Position numbers and translations under genes: made by a program | Part shown: in pieces, positions 53,371 to 62,197 of the stretch | Numbering within the stretch: the stretch's first letter is position 1 | How the letters are laid out: the number at the start of each line of letters is the position of its first letter | Assembly (NCBI GenBank): GCA_017463485.1 | Contig: JAFTPD010000009.1 | Location: 159,076 to 223,075, forward strand | DNA from: Clostridia bacterium | GTDB lineage: Bacteria > Bacillota > Clostridia > Oscillospirales > CAG-272 | Reading direction: 5' to 3' | Length of the DNA stretch: 64,000 bases | Notes under the pieces: model-generated | What the model was told of the DNA's origin: nothing | The model's input: the letters and a program-made list of their open reading frames with translations, nothing else | The model's database searches: none

Positions 53371-54843
53371 TTAGGAATTCTTGCGCGCTGCAAGCTCGTC
53401 ATTCATCTTTGCAAGAGTCTTCTTGTCAAGGTTGTAGATAACAGCGAGACCTACAAACTGCATTACTGCGCTGAACAGATACAGCGCTGCAACCAGCCAG
53501 CACATATTGTAAGCGGTAGCAAGGGACTGACCCTCAGTTCCCAGCTTGGAAACGTATCCGAGAGCGCCCATGAGAAGCAGAACGACAGAAGGACCTACGC
53601 CCTGCGCCAGCTTACGGAAGAAGGAGTGCAACGAATATACCGTACCTTCCTCTCTCTTGCCGGTCTTCCACTCGTTATAGTCGATAGCGTCAGCCATAAG
53701 AGCCCAAGATACGCAAGTGTAAACACCCATACCGATTCCGAATACTACAAGTCCTGCCATGTAGATAATGAGGGACACGTTCTTATTGGGAATCATGGGG
53801 AATACCAGCATGATAAGTCCGCCTGCGATGGATACCAGAGTTCCGAAAACGCTTGCTTCCTTCTTACCAAATTTGTTTACGATCTTCTTGATGAAGGGCA
53901 TGAAGATGAACATAGGAAGGAATCCTACCATCATAACGATACCCGACAGAGAAGCTTTACCGAAATATGTAGCGAACATAATGGTGTTAGCGGTGGTAGC
54001 AGACTGCATACCGAGGAACATACCCATAGCGGCAACGGTAGCGCCTACCGCGGGACGGTTCTTCATAAAGTTGCCGAATGCCTTGAATACGTTGAACTTT
54101 TCGCCGCCCTCGTTGGTCTTTACGGTGTTTTCGTCAACACGGATGGTGATCTTTCTGATCATGAACATGAACGCGATAAATCCAAGCACGCCCATGATAA
54201 GAGCCGCGATAAATACTCTGTCACCGAGGAGAGTTTCTACCTGAACGCCGGTTTCGGGGTTGATCTTGGGAGTTCCGTCTGCATTGACCTCTTTGCGCCA
54301 GATAAGCATGGGGAGAATGATACCGGGGATCATACCGCCTACCATAGAGCCGACGGAGCGCCAGGTGGAGAGCTGTGCTCTTTCACCGGGATCTTCGGTA
54401 ACCAGAGAAAGCATAGAGCCGTAAGGAACGTTAGCAATGGTGTAGCAAGCATCCCAGACCACGTAGCCTCCGATAAAGAGCGCAACCTTTACCCAAGTAT
54501 CAGCATTCGGGAAAGGAAGGAATACTGCCGCGCCTGCAACGAGAAGTCCGCACGCACCGATAAAGATGTACGTTTTGAACTTGCCCATCTTGTACTTTCT
54601 TCTGTCCGCGTCAATAAGTGAGCCGATCATGGGGTCGTTGATCGCATCCCAGATCTGAACGAGAAGGAGAAGAATGGAAAGCAGACCCGTTTCCATCATC
54701 ATGTAAACCAGCCAGAAGGTCTGGACTGTACCCTTGAGCGCGAAGCTCATGTTGCAACCGAAGTCGCCGGCGGCGTATGCCACCTTGTCGAGCATGCCAA
54801 ACTTGCGTTTGCCGTTGGCATCCAATTGTCTTTCTTTTTTCAT
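53371..54843 (-). CDS. GPH-family sugar:cation symporter
   Basis: 490 residues, twelve membrane helices. The opening KVAYAAGDFGCNMSFALKGT and the first loop DAINDPMIGSLIDADRRKYKMGKFKTYIFI (read in parts: WDAINDPMIGSLID, GKFKTY) are the GPH family's signature, shared with glucuronide and melibiose symporters. It should import a glycoside or uronide with Na+ or H+ for the GH2 enzyme encoded next. A long loop at about 200-250 is as in other members. Divergent from the AraC gene. Confidence 0.92.
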   Translation of the reverse strand: MKKERQLDANGKRKFGMLDKVAYAAGDFGCNMSFALKGTVQTFWLVYMMMETGLLSILLLLVQIWDAINDPMIGSLIDADRRKYKMGKFKTYIFIGACGLLVAGAAVFLPFPNADTWVKVALFIGGYVVWDACYTIANVPYGSMLSLVTEDPGERAQLSTWRSVGSMVGGMIPGIILPMLIWRKEVNADGTPKINPETGVQVETLLGDRVFIAALIMGVLGFIAFMFMIRKITIRVDENTVKTNEGGEKFNVFKAFGNFMKNRPAVGATVAAMGMFLGMQSATTANTIMFATYFGKASLSGIVMMVGFLPMFIFMPFIKKIVNKFGKKEASVFGTLVSIAGGLIMLVFPMIPNKNVSLIIYMAGLVVFGIGMGVYTCVSWALMADAIDYNEWKTGKREEGTVYSLHSFFRKLAQGVGPSVVLLLMGALGYVSKLGTEGQSLATAYNMCWLVAALYLFSAVMQFVGLAVIYNLDKKTLAKMNDELAARKNS

Positions 54844-54977
54844 TGTTGTCTTCCTCTTTTCTTTAAATTTACATAGGATAAGAGTTTACTATTTCAGTAT
54901 AAATCATTTTGCTGAATGTCGTGAGTATTTTTTTAATGTATTTTTGTATTTTTTTAATATAAATTTCAAAAATGCTG

Positions 54978-55006
54978 TTGCAATTATATAAAAATGGTGT
55001 TATAAT
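54978..55006 (+). promoter_or_regulatory. Promoter of AraC-type gene (uronate locus)
   Basis: TTGCAA (54978-54983), 17-bp spacer, TATAAT (55001-55006). The shared region 54844-55059 is AT-rich; no consensus promoter was found for the minus-strand symporter, in keeping with need for an activator. Confidence 0.75.
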
Positions 55007-55059
55007 AACGTAGGTGATTAGGGAATTTTGTGTATAATTTTGACAAAAGGAGCGGCAAC

Positions 55060-56292
55060 ATGAGCTACGAAAAAGAAGTGAAGCTGTTGTGCGACACGTT
55101 TAAAAGATGCCGCATCCCCGCTTCTGTGGTTTCTCCGCTTGATCCTATCGACAACGTCATTGACTTTTCCATTCGCGACATTTTATATAAAGACTACGGC
55201 AAACAGCCAACATTGCAAAGCTTTATCGGAACACTGCTTCCGAATACTATGTACCGTTACACTGACGAATTCAAGCTTTGCTACATTTATCTCCGACTGA
55301 CAAATACGTCTGACACGTCGGTGCTTTTCATAGGACCGTATCTGTCAGAGTCGCTCTCCTCGCGTCAGCTTCTTGAGCTTGGAGAAAATCTCGGCGTACC
55401 ACCCAAATCTCAGAGGTATTTCGAAAGATACTATTCAAACATTCCCGTTGTATCCGAGGGTGCAGCCGTTCTGGTAATGCTGGACGCATTCTGCGAGCAT
55501 ATTTGGAAAACTCCCGCCTTCGCGATCTGCAACGTCAACGCCCCCGACGGTGCGGCGGTGATGCCCGTGCGGGATCAATCACCGAGCGATAATTTTGACG
55601 ACACGCTGTTCAACATCAAGACCATGGAAATGCGTTACAAATTCGAAAATGAGCTGATGCAGGCTGTTGCTCTCGGGCAGATACACAAGGAAAAGCTGAT
55701 GCTCAATTCGTTTTCGGAGGAAATGTTTGAAAAGCGAGTATCAGACCCCTTGAGAAACGCAAAAAATTATTCCATTATTATGAATACACTGCTGCGCAAG
55801 GCGGCTGAGCAAGGCGGAGTGCATCCCGTTCATATTGATAAAATGTCATCCGAATTTGCACGCAGTATAGAGCAGGTCACTTCCCTATCGCAAAATAACG
55901 CACTGATGAGAGAAATGTTTCGCTCCTACTGCAAGCTGGTGCGGAAGCACGCCATACGGAATTATTCGCTTGCCGTTCAAAAGACGATACTGCTTATCGA
56001 CAACGATCTTTCGACCGATCTGTCGCTCAGCACTCTGGCAAAGCAGCAGAATATAAGCCCCGCCTACCTTTCTTCACTATTCAAAAAGGAAACGGGAAAA
56101 ACGGTGTCCGAATATATCCGCGAAAAGCGTATCCGATATGCGGCAAGCCTGCTGGAAAGCACGCATCTGCAGGTTCAGACGGTGGCATTGCACTGTGGGA
56201 TAATGGACGTTCAGTATTTTTCCAAGCTGTTCAAAAAGCAAATGAGAAAAACGCCAAAGGAGTACCGCGCGGCGGCTCGCGCACAGCATTGA
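55060..56292 (+). CDS. AraC-family regulator of the uronate locus
   Basis: 410 residues from the ATG at 55060, 7 bases after AAAGGAG. A sensor-like N-terminal domain of about 280 residues (no cupin motif that I see) is followed by the two-helix-turn-helix AraC domain: LSLSTLAKQQNISPAYLSSLFKKETGKT (seen in parts LSTLAKQQNISPAYL, FKKETGKT) and QTVALHCGIMDVQYFSKLFKK, ending KTPKEYRAAAR. Located between the divergent symporter-GH2 operon and uxuA, so a likely activator of both. Confidence 0.9.
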   Translation: MSYEKEVKLLCDTFKRCRIPASVVSPLDPIDNVIDFSIRDILYKDYGKQPTLQSFIGTLLPNTMYRYTDEFKLCYIYLRLTNTSDTSVLFIGPYLSESLSSRQLLELGENLGVPPKSQRYFERYYSNIPVVSEGAAVLVMLDAFCEHIWKTPAFAICNVNAPDGAAVMPVRDQSPSDNFDDTLFNIKTMEMRYKFENELMQAVALGQIHKEKLMLNSFSEEMFEKRVSDPLRNAKNYSIIMNTLLRKAAEQGGVHPVHIDKMSSEFARSIEQVTSLSQNNALMREMFRSYCKLVRKHAIRNYSLAVQKTILLIDNDLSTDLSLSTLAKQQNISPAYLSSLFKKETGKTVSEYIREKRIRYAASLLESTHLQVQTVALHCGIMDVQYFSKLFKKQMRKTPKEYRAAARAQH

Positions 56293-56422
56293 GAGTCAAC
56301 TTGATTTTCGCGAGTGCGTGAATCCCAACAATAAAAGCACTTCCGCGTCTGTCGGAGATAAATTTCAACGGCGGCGTGAAAGAAATTTTCAGACTTAAAC
56401 AAACGGAAGGAGTCAGTTTGCT

Positions 56423-57505
56423 ATGAAAATGTGTTTTCGTTGGTACGGAGAAGGAAACGACAAGATAAGCCTTTCCGATATCAAGCAGATCCCCGGTGTT
56501 GACGGCATTGTCTGGGCTCTGCATCACAAAATGCCGGGCGAAATATGGGAAACGGACGAGATAGCCGAGGTCAAGCGTCAGCTGGACGAATACGGCTTCA
56601 ATATGGATGTGGTGGAATCGGTAAACGTCCACGACGACATAAAGATCGGTCTGCCCACGAGAGATAAATATATTGAAAACTACAAGCAGTGTATCCGAAA
56701 TCTTTCTAAATTCGGAGTCAAGGTCATCTGCTACAACTTTATGCCCATCTTCGATTGGACGAGAAGCGATCTTTTCCATCCCGTCGGTGACGGCTCGACC
56801 GCTCTTTTCTATCAGAAAAATATGATTCAGGATGACTACAACGCTATGGCGAAGTACATTCTGGACTTTACCGAAAAATATAATATGTCCTTCCCCGGCT
56901 GGGAGCCTGAGCGTATGGCAAAGCTGGACGAGCTGTTCCGCGCTTACGAGGGCGTTGACCACGAAAAGCTGTGGGAAAATCTCAAGTATTTCCTTGAGGC
57001 TATTATGCCCACCTGCCGCGAGTGCGACGTCAAAATGGCTATACACATGGACGATCCGCCATGGGATATATTCGGTCTGCCAAGACTTTTGGTGGACGAG
57101 GCAAGCATTGACCGCTTCCTTAAAATGGTGGACGACGAGTATAACTGCCTCACCCTCTGCTCGGGGAGCCTTAACGCTAACCCCGACAATAACGTAGCCG
57201 ACATAGTGCGTAAGCACTGCGACAGAATAGCCTTTGCCCACATAAGAAACGTAAAGCACTTCGAAAACGGGGATTTTTCCGAGGCAAGCCACCGCGATTG
57301 CGACGGAGATACGGGTATTCTGGAAATAATGAAAGCTTATCACGATTGCGGTTACACGGGTTACATTCGCCCCGACCACGGCAGACACCTCTGGAACGAG
57401 GGACCGGGTACTGTCCGTCCGGGCTACGGTCTGTACGACCGCGCTCTCGGCATTATGTATATGCTTGGCGTTTGGGACTCGCTTGAAAAATTCGATAAAC
57501 AGTAA
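56423..57505 (+). CDS. uxuA: Mannonate dehydratase
   Basis: 360 residues, usual size. Start MKMCFRWYGEGNDKISL and the blocks IPGVDGIVWALHH, ICYNFMPIFDWTR and the metal-site HCDRIAFAHIRN and IRPDHGRH are characteristic of UxuA. It removes water from D-mannonate to give 2-keto-3-deoxygluconate. Start follows GGAAGGAG. First of four closely packed genes (12, 23 and -4 bases apart). Confidence 0.96.
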   Translation: MKMCFRWYGEGNDKISLSDIKQIPGVDGIVWALHHKMPGEIWETDEIAEVKRQLDEYGFNMDVVESVNVHDDIKIGLPTRDKYIENYKQCIRNLSKFGVKVICYNFMPIFDWTRSDLFHPVGDGSTALFYQKNMIQDDYNAMAKYILDFTEKYNMSFPGWEPERMAKLDELFRAYEGVDHEKLWENLKYFLEAIMPTCRECDVKMAIHMDDPPWDIFGLPRLLVDEASIDRFLKMVDDEYNCLTLCSGSLNANPDNNVADIVRKHCDRIAFAHIRNVKHFENGDFSEASHRDCDGDTGILEIMKAYHDCGYTGYIRPDHGRHLWNEGPGTVRPGYGLYDRALGIMYMLGVWDSLEKFDKQ

Positions 57506-57517
57506 AGGAGAAATCTC

Positions 57518-58363
57518 ATGATGACACTTCCACTTAACGTAGATTACAGCGGAAAGGTAGTCGTTGTCACTGGCGCGGGCGGACTTATCTGCGGCGCTAT
57601 GGCAAGGGCGTTTGCTCAATCGGGTGCAAAGGTTGCCGCTCTCGACCTCAACGGCGACGCGGTAAAAGCGCTGGCTGACGAGCTGAAAGCCGAAGGATTC
57701 GTGTGCGAGGGATACGCCGCAAACGTGCTTGACACCGAGGCGCTGGAAAGCGTACACCAATCGGTACTCAAGGACCTTGGCGCGTGCGATATTCTCGTAA
57801 ACGGTGCGGGCGGCAATAATCCGCGCGCTACCACCGACAACGAATATCACCACGAGGCAAAGGAAGGCGGCAAATCCTTCTTCGACCTTGACGCTTCGGG
57901 CGTAGATTTTGTATTCAAGCTCAATTTTCAAGGCACTCTCCTCCCCACTCAGGTATTCGCAAGGGATATGGTGGGCAAGAAGGGCGGCTGTATCCTCAAT
58001 ATTTCCTCAATGAATGCGTATACCCCGCTTACCAAGATTCCCGCGTACTCCGCGGCAAAGGCAGGTATATCAAACTTCACGCAGTGGCTGGCAACTCACT
58101 TTGCGGGAACGGGCATCAGATGCAACGCCATAGCACCCGGATTTCTCGTGTCCGCGCAGAACAGATCCCTTCTGTTTACCGAGGACGGCACACCCACTGC
58201 TCGCAGTGCAAAGATACTTAAGGGAACACCTATGGATCGCTTCGTAGATGCTAACGAGCTTATCGGCGCTACGCTCTTCCTCTGCGACGAGCGCTCTGCG
58301 TCCGCCATCACGGGCGTGGTTCTCCCCGTTGACTGCGGCTTCGCGGCTTATTCCGGCGTATAA
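57518..58363 (+). CDS. uxuB: D-mannonate oxidoreductase (fructuronate reductase), SDR type
   Basis: 281 residues, a short-chain dehydrogenase rather than the classical long-chain UxuB. Rossmann TGAGGLICGAMA near 20, NAG-type LVNGAGGNNP near 93, Ser of NISSMNAY near 165 and YSAAKAG near 182. The NGAGGNNPRATTDNEYH insertion is typical of the SDR mannonate/fructuronate reductases encoded beside uxuA in Gram-positive bacteria. It interconverts fructuronate and mannonate with NAD(H). Start follows AAAGGAG. Confidence 0.9.
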   Translation: MMTLPLNVDYSGKVVVVTGAGGLICGAMARAFAQSGAKVAALDLNGDAVKALADELKAEGFVCEGYAANVLDTEALESVHQSVLKDLGACDILVNGAGGNNPRATTDNEYHHEAKEGGKSFFDLDASGVDFVFKLNFQGTLLPTQVFARDMVGKKGGCILNISSMNAYTPLTKIPAYSAAKAGISNFTQWLATHFAGTGIRCNAIAPGFLVSAQNRSLLFTEDGTPTARSAKILKGTPMDRFVDANELIGATLFLCDERSASAITGVVLPVDCGFAAYSGV

Positions 58364-58386
58364 ATATATTTTAAGGAGCATAAATC

Positions 58387-58944
58387 ATGGAAAAATTCAT
58401 TCCCGTAGTAGTGATCAAGGAGCTGGGCGAAACGGATAAGATCCTCACCGCCCTCAAAAATAACGGTATCAACTGTGCAGAAATAACCTTCCGCACCGCT
58501 TGTGCCGCAGAGGCTATCGAGTATGCGGTCAAGCATTATCCCGACATGAGTATTGGTGCGGGTACGGTAATAAACGCACAGCAGTGCGAAGCGGCTCTCG
58601 CGGCAGGCGCAACCTTTATCGTGTCCCCCGGTCTTTCCGCTGACGTTGCAAAAATATGTAATCAGAGAAATATCCCCTATTATCCCGGCTGCGTTACTCC
58701 CACGGAGATAATGGCGGCTCTCGATCTCGGTATCACTACCGTAAAATTCTTCCCCGCAAACGTATACGGCGGACTGAAGGCGCTCAAAGCCCTTTCCGCT
58801 CCCTTCCCTCAGGTGAAGTTCATTCCCACGGGCGGAGTTGACAGATCTAACATCGACGAATTTCTCGCTTTTGATAAGATAGCGGCTATCGGCGGTAGCT
58901 TTTTCGTAAAGGAATCATTGGATAAGATGGAGGAAAACAAATGA
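58387..58944 (+). CDS. kdgA: KDPG (2-keto-3-deoxy-6-phosphogluconate) aldolase
   Basis: 185 residues, slightly shorter than E. coli Eda. Motifs AEITFRTACAAEAI near 35, GAGTVINAQQC near 57, FIVSPGLSADV near 78 and the Schiff-base lysine in TVKFFPANVYGG near 120, then FIPTGGV. It splits KDPG to pyruvate and glyceraldehyde 3-phosphate. Its stop overlaps the start of the kinase gene by 4 bases. Confidence 0.95.
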   Translation: MEKFIPVVVIKELGETDKILTALKNNGINCAEITFRTACAAEAIEYAVKHYPDMSIGAGTVINAQQCEAALAAGATFIVSPGLSADVAKICNQRNIPYYPGCVTPTEIMAALDLGITTVKFFPANVYGGLKALKALSAPFPQVKFIPTGGVDRSNIDEFLAFDKIAAIGGSFFVKESLDKMEENK

Positions 58945-59963
58945 AAAGAGTAGTTACATTCGGCGAGCTGATGCTTCGCCTCGCACCCAACGGATATTAC
59001 AGATTCTTTCAGAACGACCAGATGCAAGCAACCTTCGGCGGCGGAGAGGCTAACGTAGCCGTTTCCCTTGCAAATTATGGACTGGACAGCGTTTACGTAA
59101 CCAAACTCCCCAAGCACGCAATCGGTCAGGCGGCTGTCGATTCCCTGCGCTATTTCGGCGTTGACACCTCCAAGGTTGTCCGCGGCGGCGACAGAGTGGG
59201 AATATATTTCCTTGAAAAGGGCGCATCACAGCGTGGCTCGGTCTGCATTTACGACCGCGCTCATTCGGCTGTTGCCGAGGCAAAGACTACCGATTTCGAT
59301 TGGGACAGCATTTTTGAAGGCGCTGATTGGTTCCACTTCACGGGAATCACCCCCGCACTCGGCGGCGAGCTTGTAAATATCTGCCTTGATGCCTGCCGCG
59401 CGGCAAAGGCTCGCGGAGTTAAAATCTCCTGCGACCTCAACTATCGCGGTAAGCTTTGGACCAGAGCCGAAGCAAGAGAGGCTATGACTCAGCTTTGCCA
59501 GTACGTCGACGTTTGCATATCCAACGAGGAGGACGCAAAGGACGTGTTCGGTATTGAGGCTGAAAACACCGATATCTACGGCGGTAAGCTCAACCACGAG
59601 GGATACAAGTCGGTAGCAAAGCAGCTTGCGGACAAATTCGGATTTGAAAAGGTTGCCATCACCCTTCGTTCCTCTATTTCGGCAAGTGACAACGACTGGG
59701 CTGGCATGCTTTACGACGGCGAGAATTATTGCTTCTCCAAGTCCTACCACCTCCATATCGTTGACAGAGTAGGCGGCGGCGACAGCTTCGGCGGCGGGCT
59801 TATCTATTCCCTGCTCAGCGGCAAGAGCACGCAGGACGCTATCGAATTCGCAGTAGCGGCATCCGCGCTCAAGCACAGTATCGAGGGCGACTACAACCGC
59901 GTATCCGTATCCGAGGTCGAAAAGCTTGCGGGCGGCGACGGCTCGGGACGAGTTCAGAGATAA
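58941..59963 (+). CDS. kdgK: 2-keto-3-deoxygluconate kinase (PfkB family)
   Basis: 340 residues. Starts RVVTFGELMLRLAPNGY; the PfkB signature 1 GGEANVAVSLANYGL near 33 and the C-terminal RVGGGDSFGGGLIYSLLSGK with the catalytic Asp near 276. It phosphorylates KDG to KDPG ahead of the aldolase. ATGA overlap with kdgA gives coupled translation. Confidence 0.94.
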   Translation: MKRVVTFGELMLRLAPNGYYRFFQNDQMQATFGGGEANVAVSLANYGLDSVYVTKLPKHAIGQAAVDSLRYFGVDTSKVVRGGDRVGIYFLEKGASQRGSVCIYDRAHSAVAEAKTTDFDWDSIFEGADWFHFTGITPALGGELVNICLDACRAAKARGVKISCDLNYRGKLWTRAEAREAMTQLCQYVDVCISNEEDAKDVFGIEAENTDIYGGKLNHEGYKSVAKQLADKFGFEKVAITLRSSISASDNDWAGMLYDGENYCFSKSYHLHIVDRVGGGDSFGGGLIYSLLSGKSTQDAIEFAVAASALKHSIEGDYNRVSVSEVEKLAGGDGSGRVQR

Positions 59964-59976
59964 TTTCATAGCATTG

Positions 59977-60008
59977 AGGGCTGACTGACGGTCAGCCCTT
60001 AAATTTTC
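59977..60008 (+). terminator. Terminator after kdgK
   Basis: AGGGCTGAC and GTCAGCCCT arms with a 5-base loop, followed by TAAATTTT. Confidence 0.82.
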
Positions 60009-60036
60009 GCCAGACACACAAAAGAACGCGAAATGA

Positions 60037-60065
60037 TTGACTTATTTATAAAAATGTGTTACAAT
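60037..60065 (+). promoter_or_regulatory. Promoter of ktrB-ktrA
   Basis: TTGACT (60037-60042), 17-bp spacer, TACAAT (60060-60065). Confidence 0.8.
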
Positions 60066-60109
60066 TATCTGTAAAGATTTTGAAAAATAGGGATATTACT
60101 AAAAAAGCT

Positions 60110-61471
60110 ATGATTAGAAAAAGAAAATTTGCTTTATCCACAACTCAAATCATTTTATTAAGCTTTCTTGTGACGATACTGCTCGGAAGCGCCCTTTTGG
60201 CATTGCCGATAAGCTCCGCGAACGGACAGGCAGTGCCGTATCTTGACGCACTGTTCACCGCAACCACTTCCACCTGCGTGACAGGTCTTGTAACTCTCCC
60301 AACGGTTTCCACGTGGAGTGTGTTCGGGCAAGCTGTCATACTGCTTCTGATACAGATCGGCGGTCTTGGTATCGTTACGATCATGTCCGGTCTTATGCTT
60401 CTTTTGAACCGAAAAATGGGTATTGGTGACCGATTGCTCATTCAGGACGCATTTAATTTGAATACAATGTCGGGACTCGCCAAATTTGTAAAAAACGTGT
60501 TGTTCGGCACGCTGTTCATAGAAGGAATCGGCGCTCTGCTGTATATGCTCGTATTCATCCCCGAATTTGGCGCGCGTGGCATCTGGATATCGGTATTCAA
60601 CTCGGTGTCTGCCTTTTGTAACGCGGGAATTGATATTATCGCGGAAAACAGCCTGTGCAATTATGCAACCAATCCGCTGATCAATGCCGTCACCTCCGCT
60701 CTCATCATCCTTGGAGGACTCGGCTATATCGTATGGTGGGACGTGCTTCGCGTCATCAAAAGCCGTTCGCCGAAGAACAGAAAGATATTCAGGCATCTGA
60801 CCCTGCACAGCAAGATTGCCATTACCGCCACGCTTGGACTTATCTTGGTTGGCGCGCTTCTCATATTCGTTTTTGAGTATTCAAACCCGCAAACGATCGG
60901 AAATATGTCCCTGCTCGATAAAATTCAGGTATCACTGTTTCAGTCGGTCACGACGAGAACCGCAGGCTTTGCCTCCGTTCCCCAGGAAAGCCTGACAAGC
61001 GCATCTGCCGCTGTATCCTTGATGCTGATGCTGATCGGCGGCTCACCCGTGGGAACGGCGGGAGGAATGAAAACGGTTACGATTGCCGTTTTGTGCTGCT
61101 CGGCTTTCGCAACGATTCGCAACAAAAACAGTGCAACTCTGTTTGGTCGCCGTATATCCGAAGGCTCGGTCAAAAAGGCAGTAGCCGTTGCCGTAACCTT
61201 TATCACGATCTGCACCGCCTCCGCCGTCCTCTTGATGGCGACGAGCAACGCACAAGCACTTGATGCGATTTACGAGGTCGTAAGCGCAACCGCAACGGTC
61301 GGTCTTTCACGTAATCTGACCGCAAGCCTCGGCACGTTCGGAAAGCTCATAATTATCGTGACAATGTATTTCGGCAGAGTAGGTCCCATATCCTTGGCGG
61401 TTGCTCTTGGCAGCAAGAATGAAAGTCAGAACGTCATATCCGAGCCGTCCGAGGAAATCAGTATAGGTTAA
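60110..61471 (+). CDS. ktrB: Potassium transporter, KtrB/TrkH type
   Basis: 453 residues, fourfold M1-P-M2 architecture. The four pore loops can be seen: TCVTGL, SAFCNAGIDI, TTRTAGFASV and ATATVGLSRN. It carries K+ across the membrane with the KtrA gating ring encoded 12 bases downstream. I take the ATG at 60110 because the promoter's -10 box overlaps the codons further upstream, but no good ribosome-binding site precedes it, so translation may be weak or the start may differ. Confidence 0.92.
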   Translation: MIRKRKFALSTTQIILLSFLVTILLGSALLALPISSANGQAVPYLDALFTATTSTCVTGLVTLPTVSTWSVFGQAVILLLIQIGGLGIVTIMSGLMLLLNRKMGIGDRLLIQDAFNLNTMSGLAKFVKNVLFGTLFIEGIGALLYMLVFIPEFGARGIWISVFNSVSAFCNAGIDIIAENSLCNYATNPLINAVTSALIILGGLGYIVWWDVLRVIKSRSPKNRKIFRHLTLHSKIAITATLGLILVGALLIFVFEYSNPQTIGNMSLLDKIQVSLFQSVTTRTAGFASVPQESLTSASAAVSLMLMLIGGSPVGTAGGMKTVTIAVLCCSAFATIRNKNSATLFGRRISEGSVKKAVAVAVTFITICTASAVLLMATSNAQALDAIYEVVSATATVGLSRNLTASLGTFGKLIIIVTMYFGRVGPISLAVALGSKNESQNVISEPSEEISIG

Positions 61472-61483
61472 AGGAGAAAAAAC

Positions 61484-62134
61484 ATGAAAAAGAAAAAAAC
61501 GTATGCCGTCTTCGGACTTGGCAGATACGGCACAGCCGTTGCAACAGAGCTTGTGAAAAACGGTATGGAGGTCATTGCCGTTGATACAGACGCCAAGATC
61601 GTCAACGACGCGGCGGCATATCTACCCGTGTGCAAATGCGCGGACGTGACCGATGCCGAGGTCATTTCGAGGCTCGGAATCGGAAGTATAGATACGGTAA
61701 TAGTATGTATGGCAAGCAATCTGGAGGCAAGCGTTATGGCGGTAACGCTTTGCAAGGAGGCAGGCGTTACGACCGTTATCGCTAAGTGCGCCAATGAAAT
61801 GCATCAAAAGATACTGCTCCGAGTCGGTGCGGATCAGGTAGTGTTTCCCGAAAACGAATCGGGAGTCCGTCTTGCCAAAAATTTGCTTAGCTCGGGATTT
61901 ATCGACATGATCTCCCTATCAAAGGACGTATCCATGGTTGAGATAGACGTCAAAGATGAGTGGTGCGGGAAAAATCTGATCGAGCTGAATCTGCGAAAAA
62001 AATACGGCTTCAATATCGTCGCCGTTAAAAAAGGCGGAAACGTCAACGTAAATATAAACCCCGAGCAGATACTTGACGCCGAAACAACGCTGATCGTTAT
62101 TGCAAACACTGCAAAATTGGGAAAACTAAAATAA
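61484..62134 (+). CDS. ktrA: Potassium channel regulatory subunit, KtrA/TrkA type
   Basis: 216 residues. RCK-N Rossmann fold begins VFGLGRYGTAVATELVKNG, followed by VIAVDTD and an acidic nucleotide contact; RCK-C domain (about 135-216) has VEIDVKDEWCGKNLIELNLR. The ring binds ATP/ADP and in many Bacillota c-di-AMP through RCK-C, which would link it to gdpP elsewhere in this window. Start follows AAAGGAG. Confidence 0.94.
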   Translation: MKKKKTYAVFGLGRYGTAVATELVKNGMEVIAVDTDAKIVNDAAAYLPVCKCADVTDAEVISRLGIGSIDTVIVCMASNLEASVMAVTLCKEAGVTTVIAKCANEMHQKILLRVGADQVVFPENESGVRLAKNLLSSGFIDMISLSKDVSMVEIDVKDEWCGKNLIELNLRKKYGFNIVAVKKGGNVNVNINPEQILDAETTLIVIANTAKLGKLK

Positions 62135-62179
62135 TACTACGTGCGAAGGGGCTGATGGCAAACATATCCGTGCAAGCAT

Positions 62180-62195
62180 TAGCTCCCGGGAGCTA
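62180..62195 (+). promoter_or_regulatory. Palindrome masking the ribosome-binding site of MFS gene
   Basis: TAGCTCCCGGGAGCTA is a perfect 16-base palindrome containing GGGAG (62188-62192), the only ribosome-binding site for the ATG at 62198; folding would hide it. Confidence 0.55.
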
Positions 62196-62197
62196 TT

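Noticed and set aside
56231-57931. 566-residue minus-strand open frame
   Set aside because: Antisense to uxuA and the start of uxuB.
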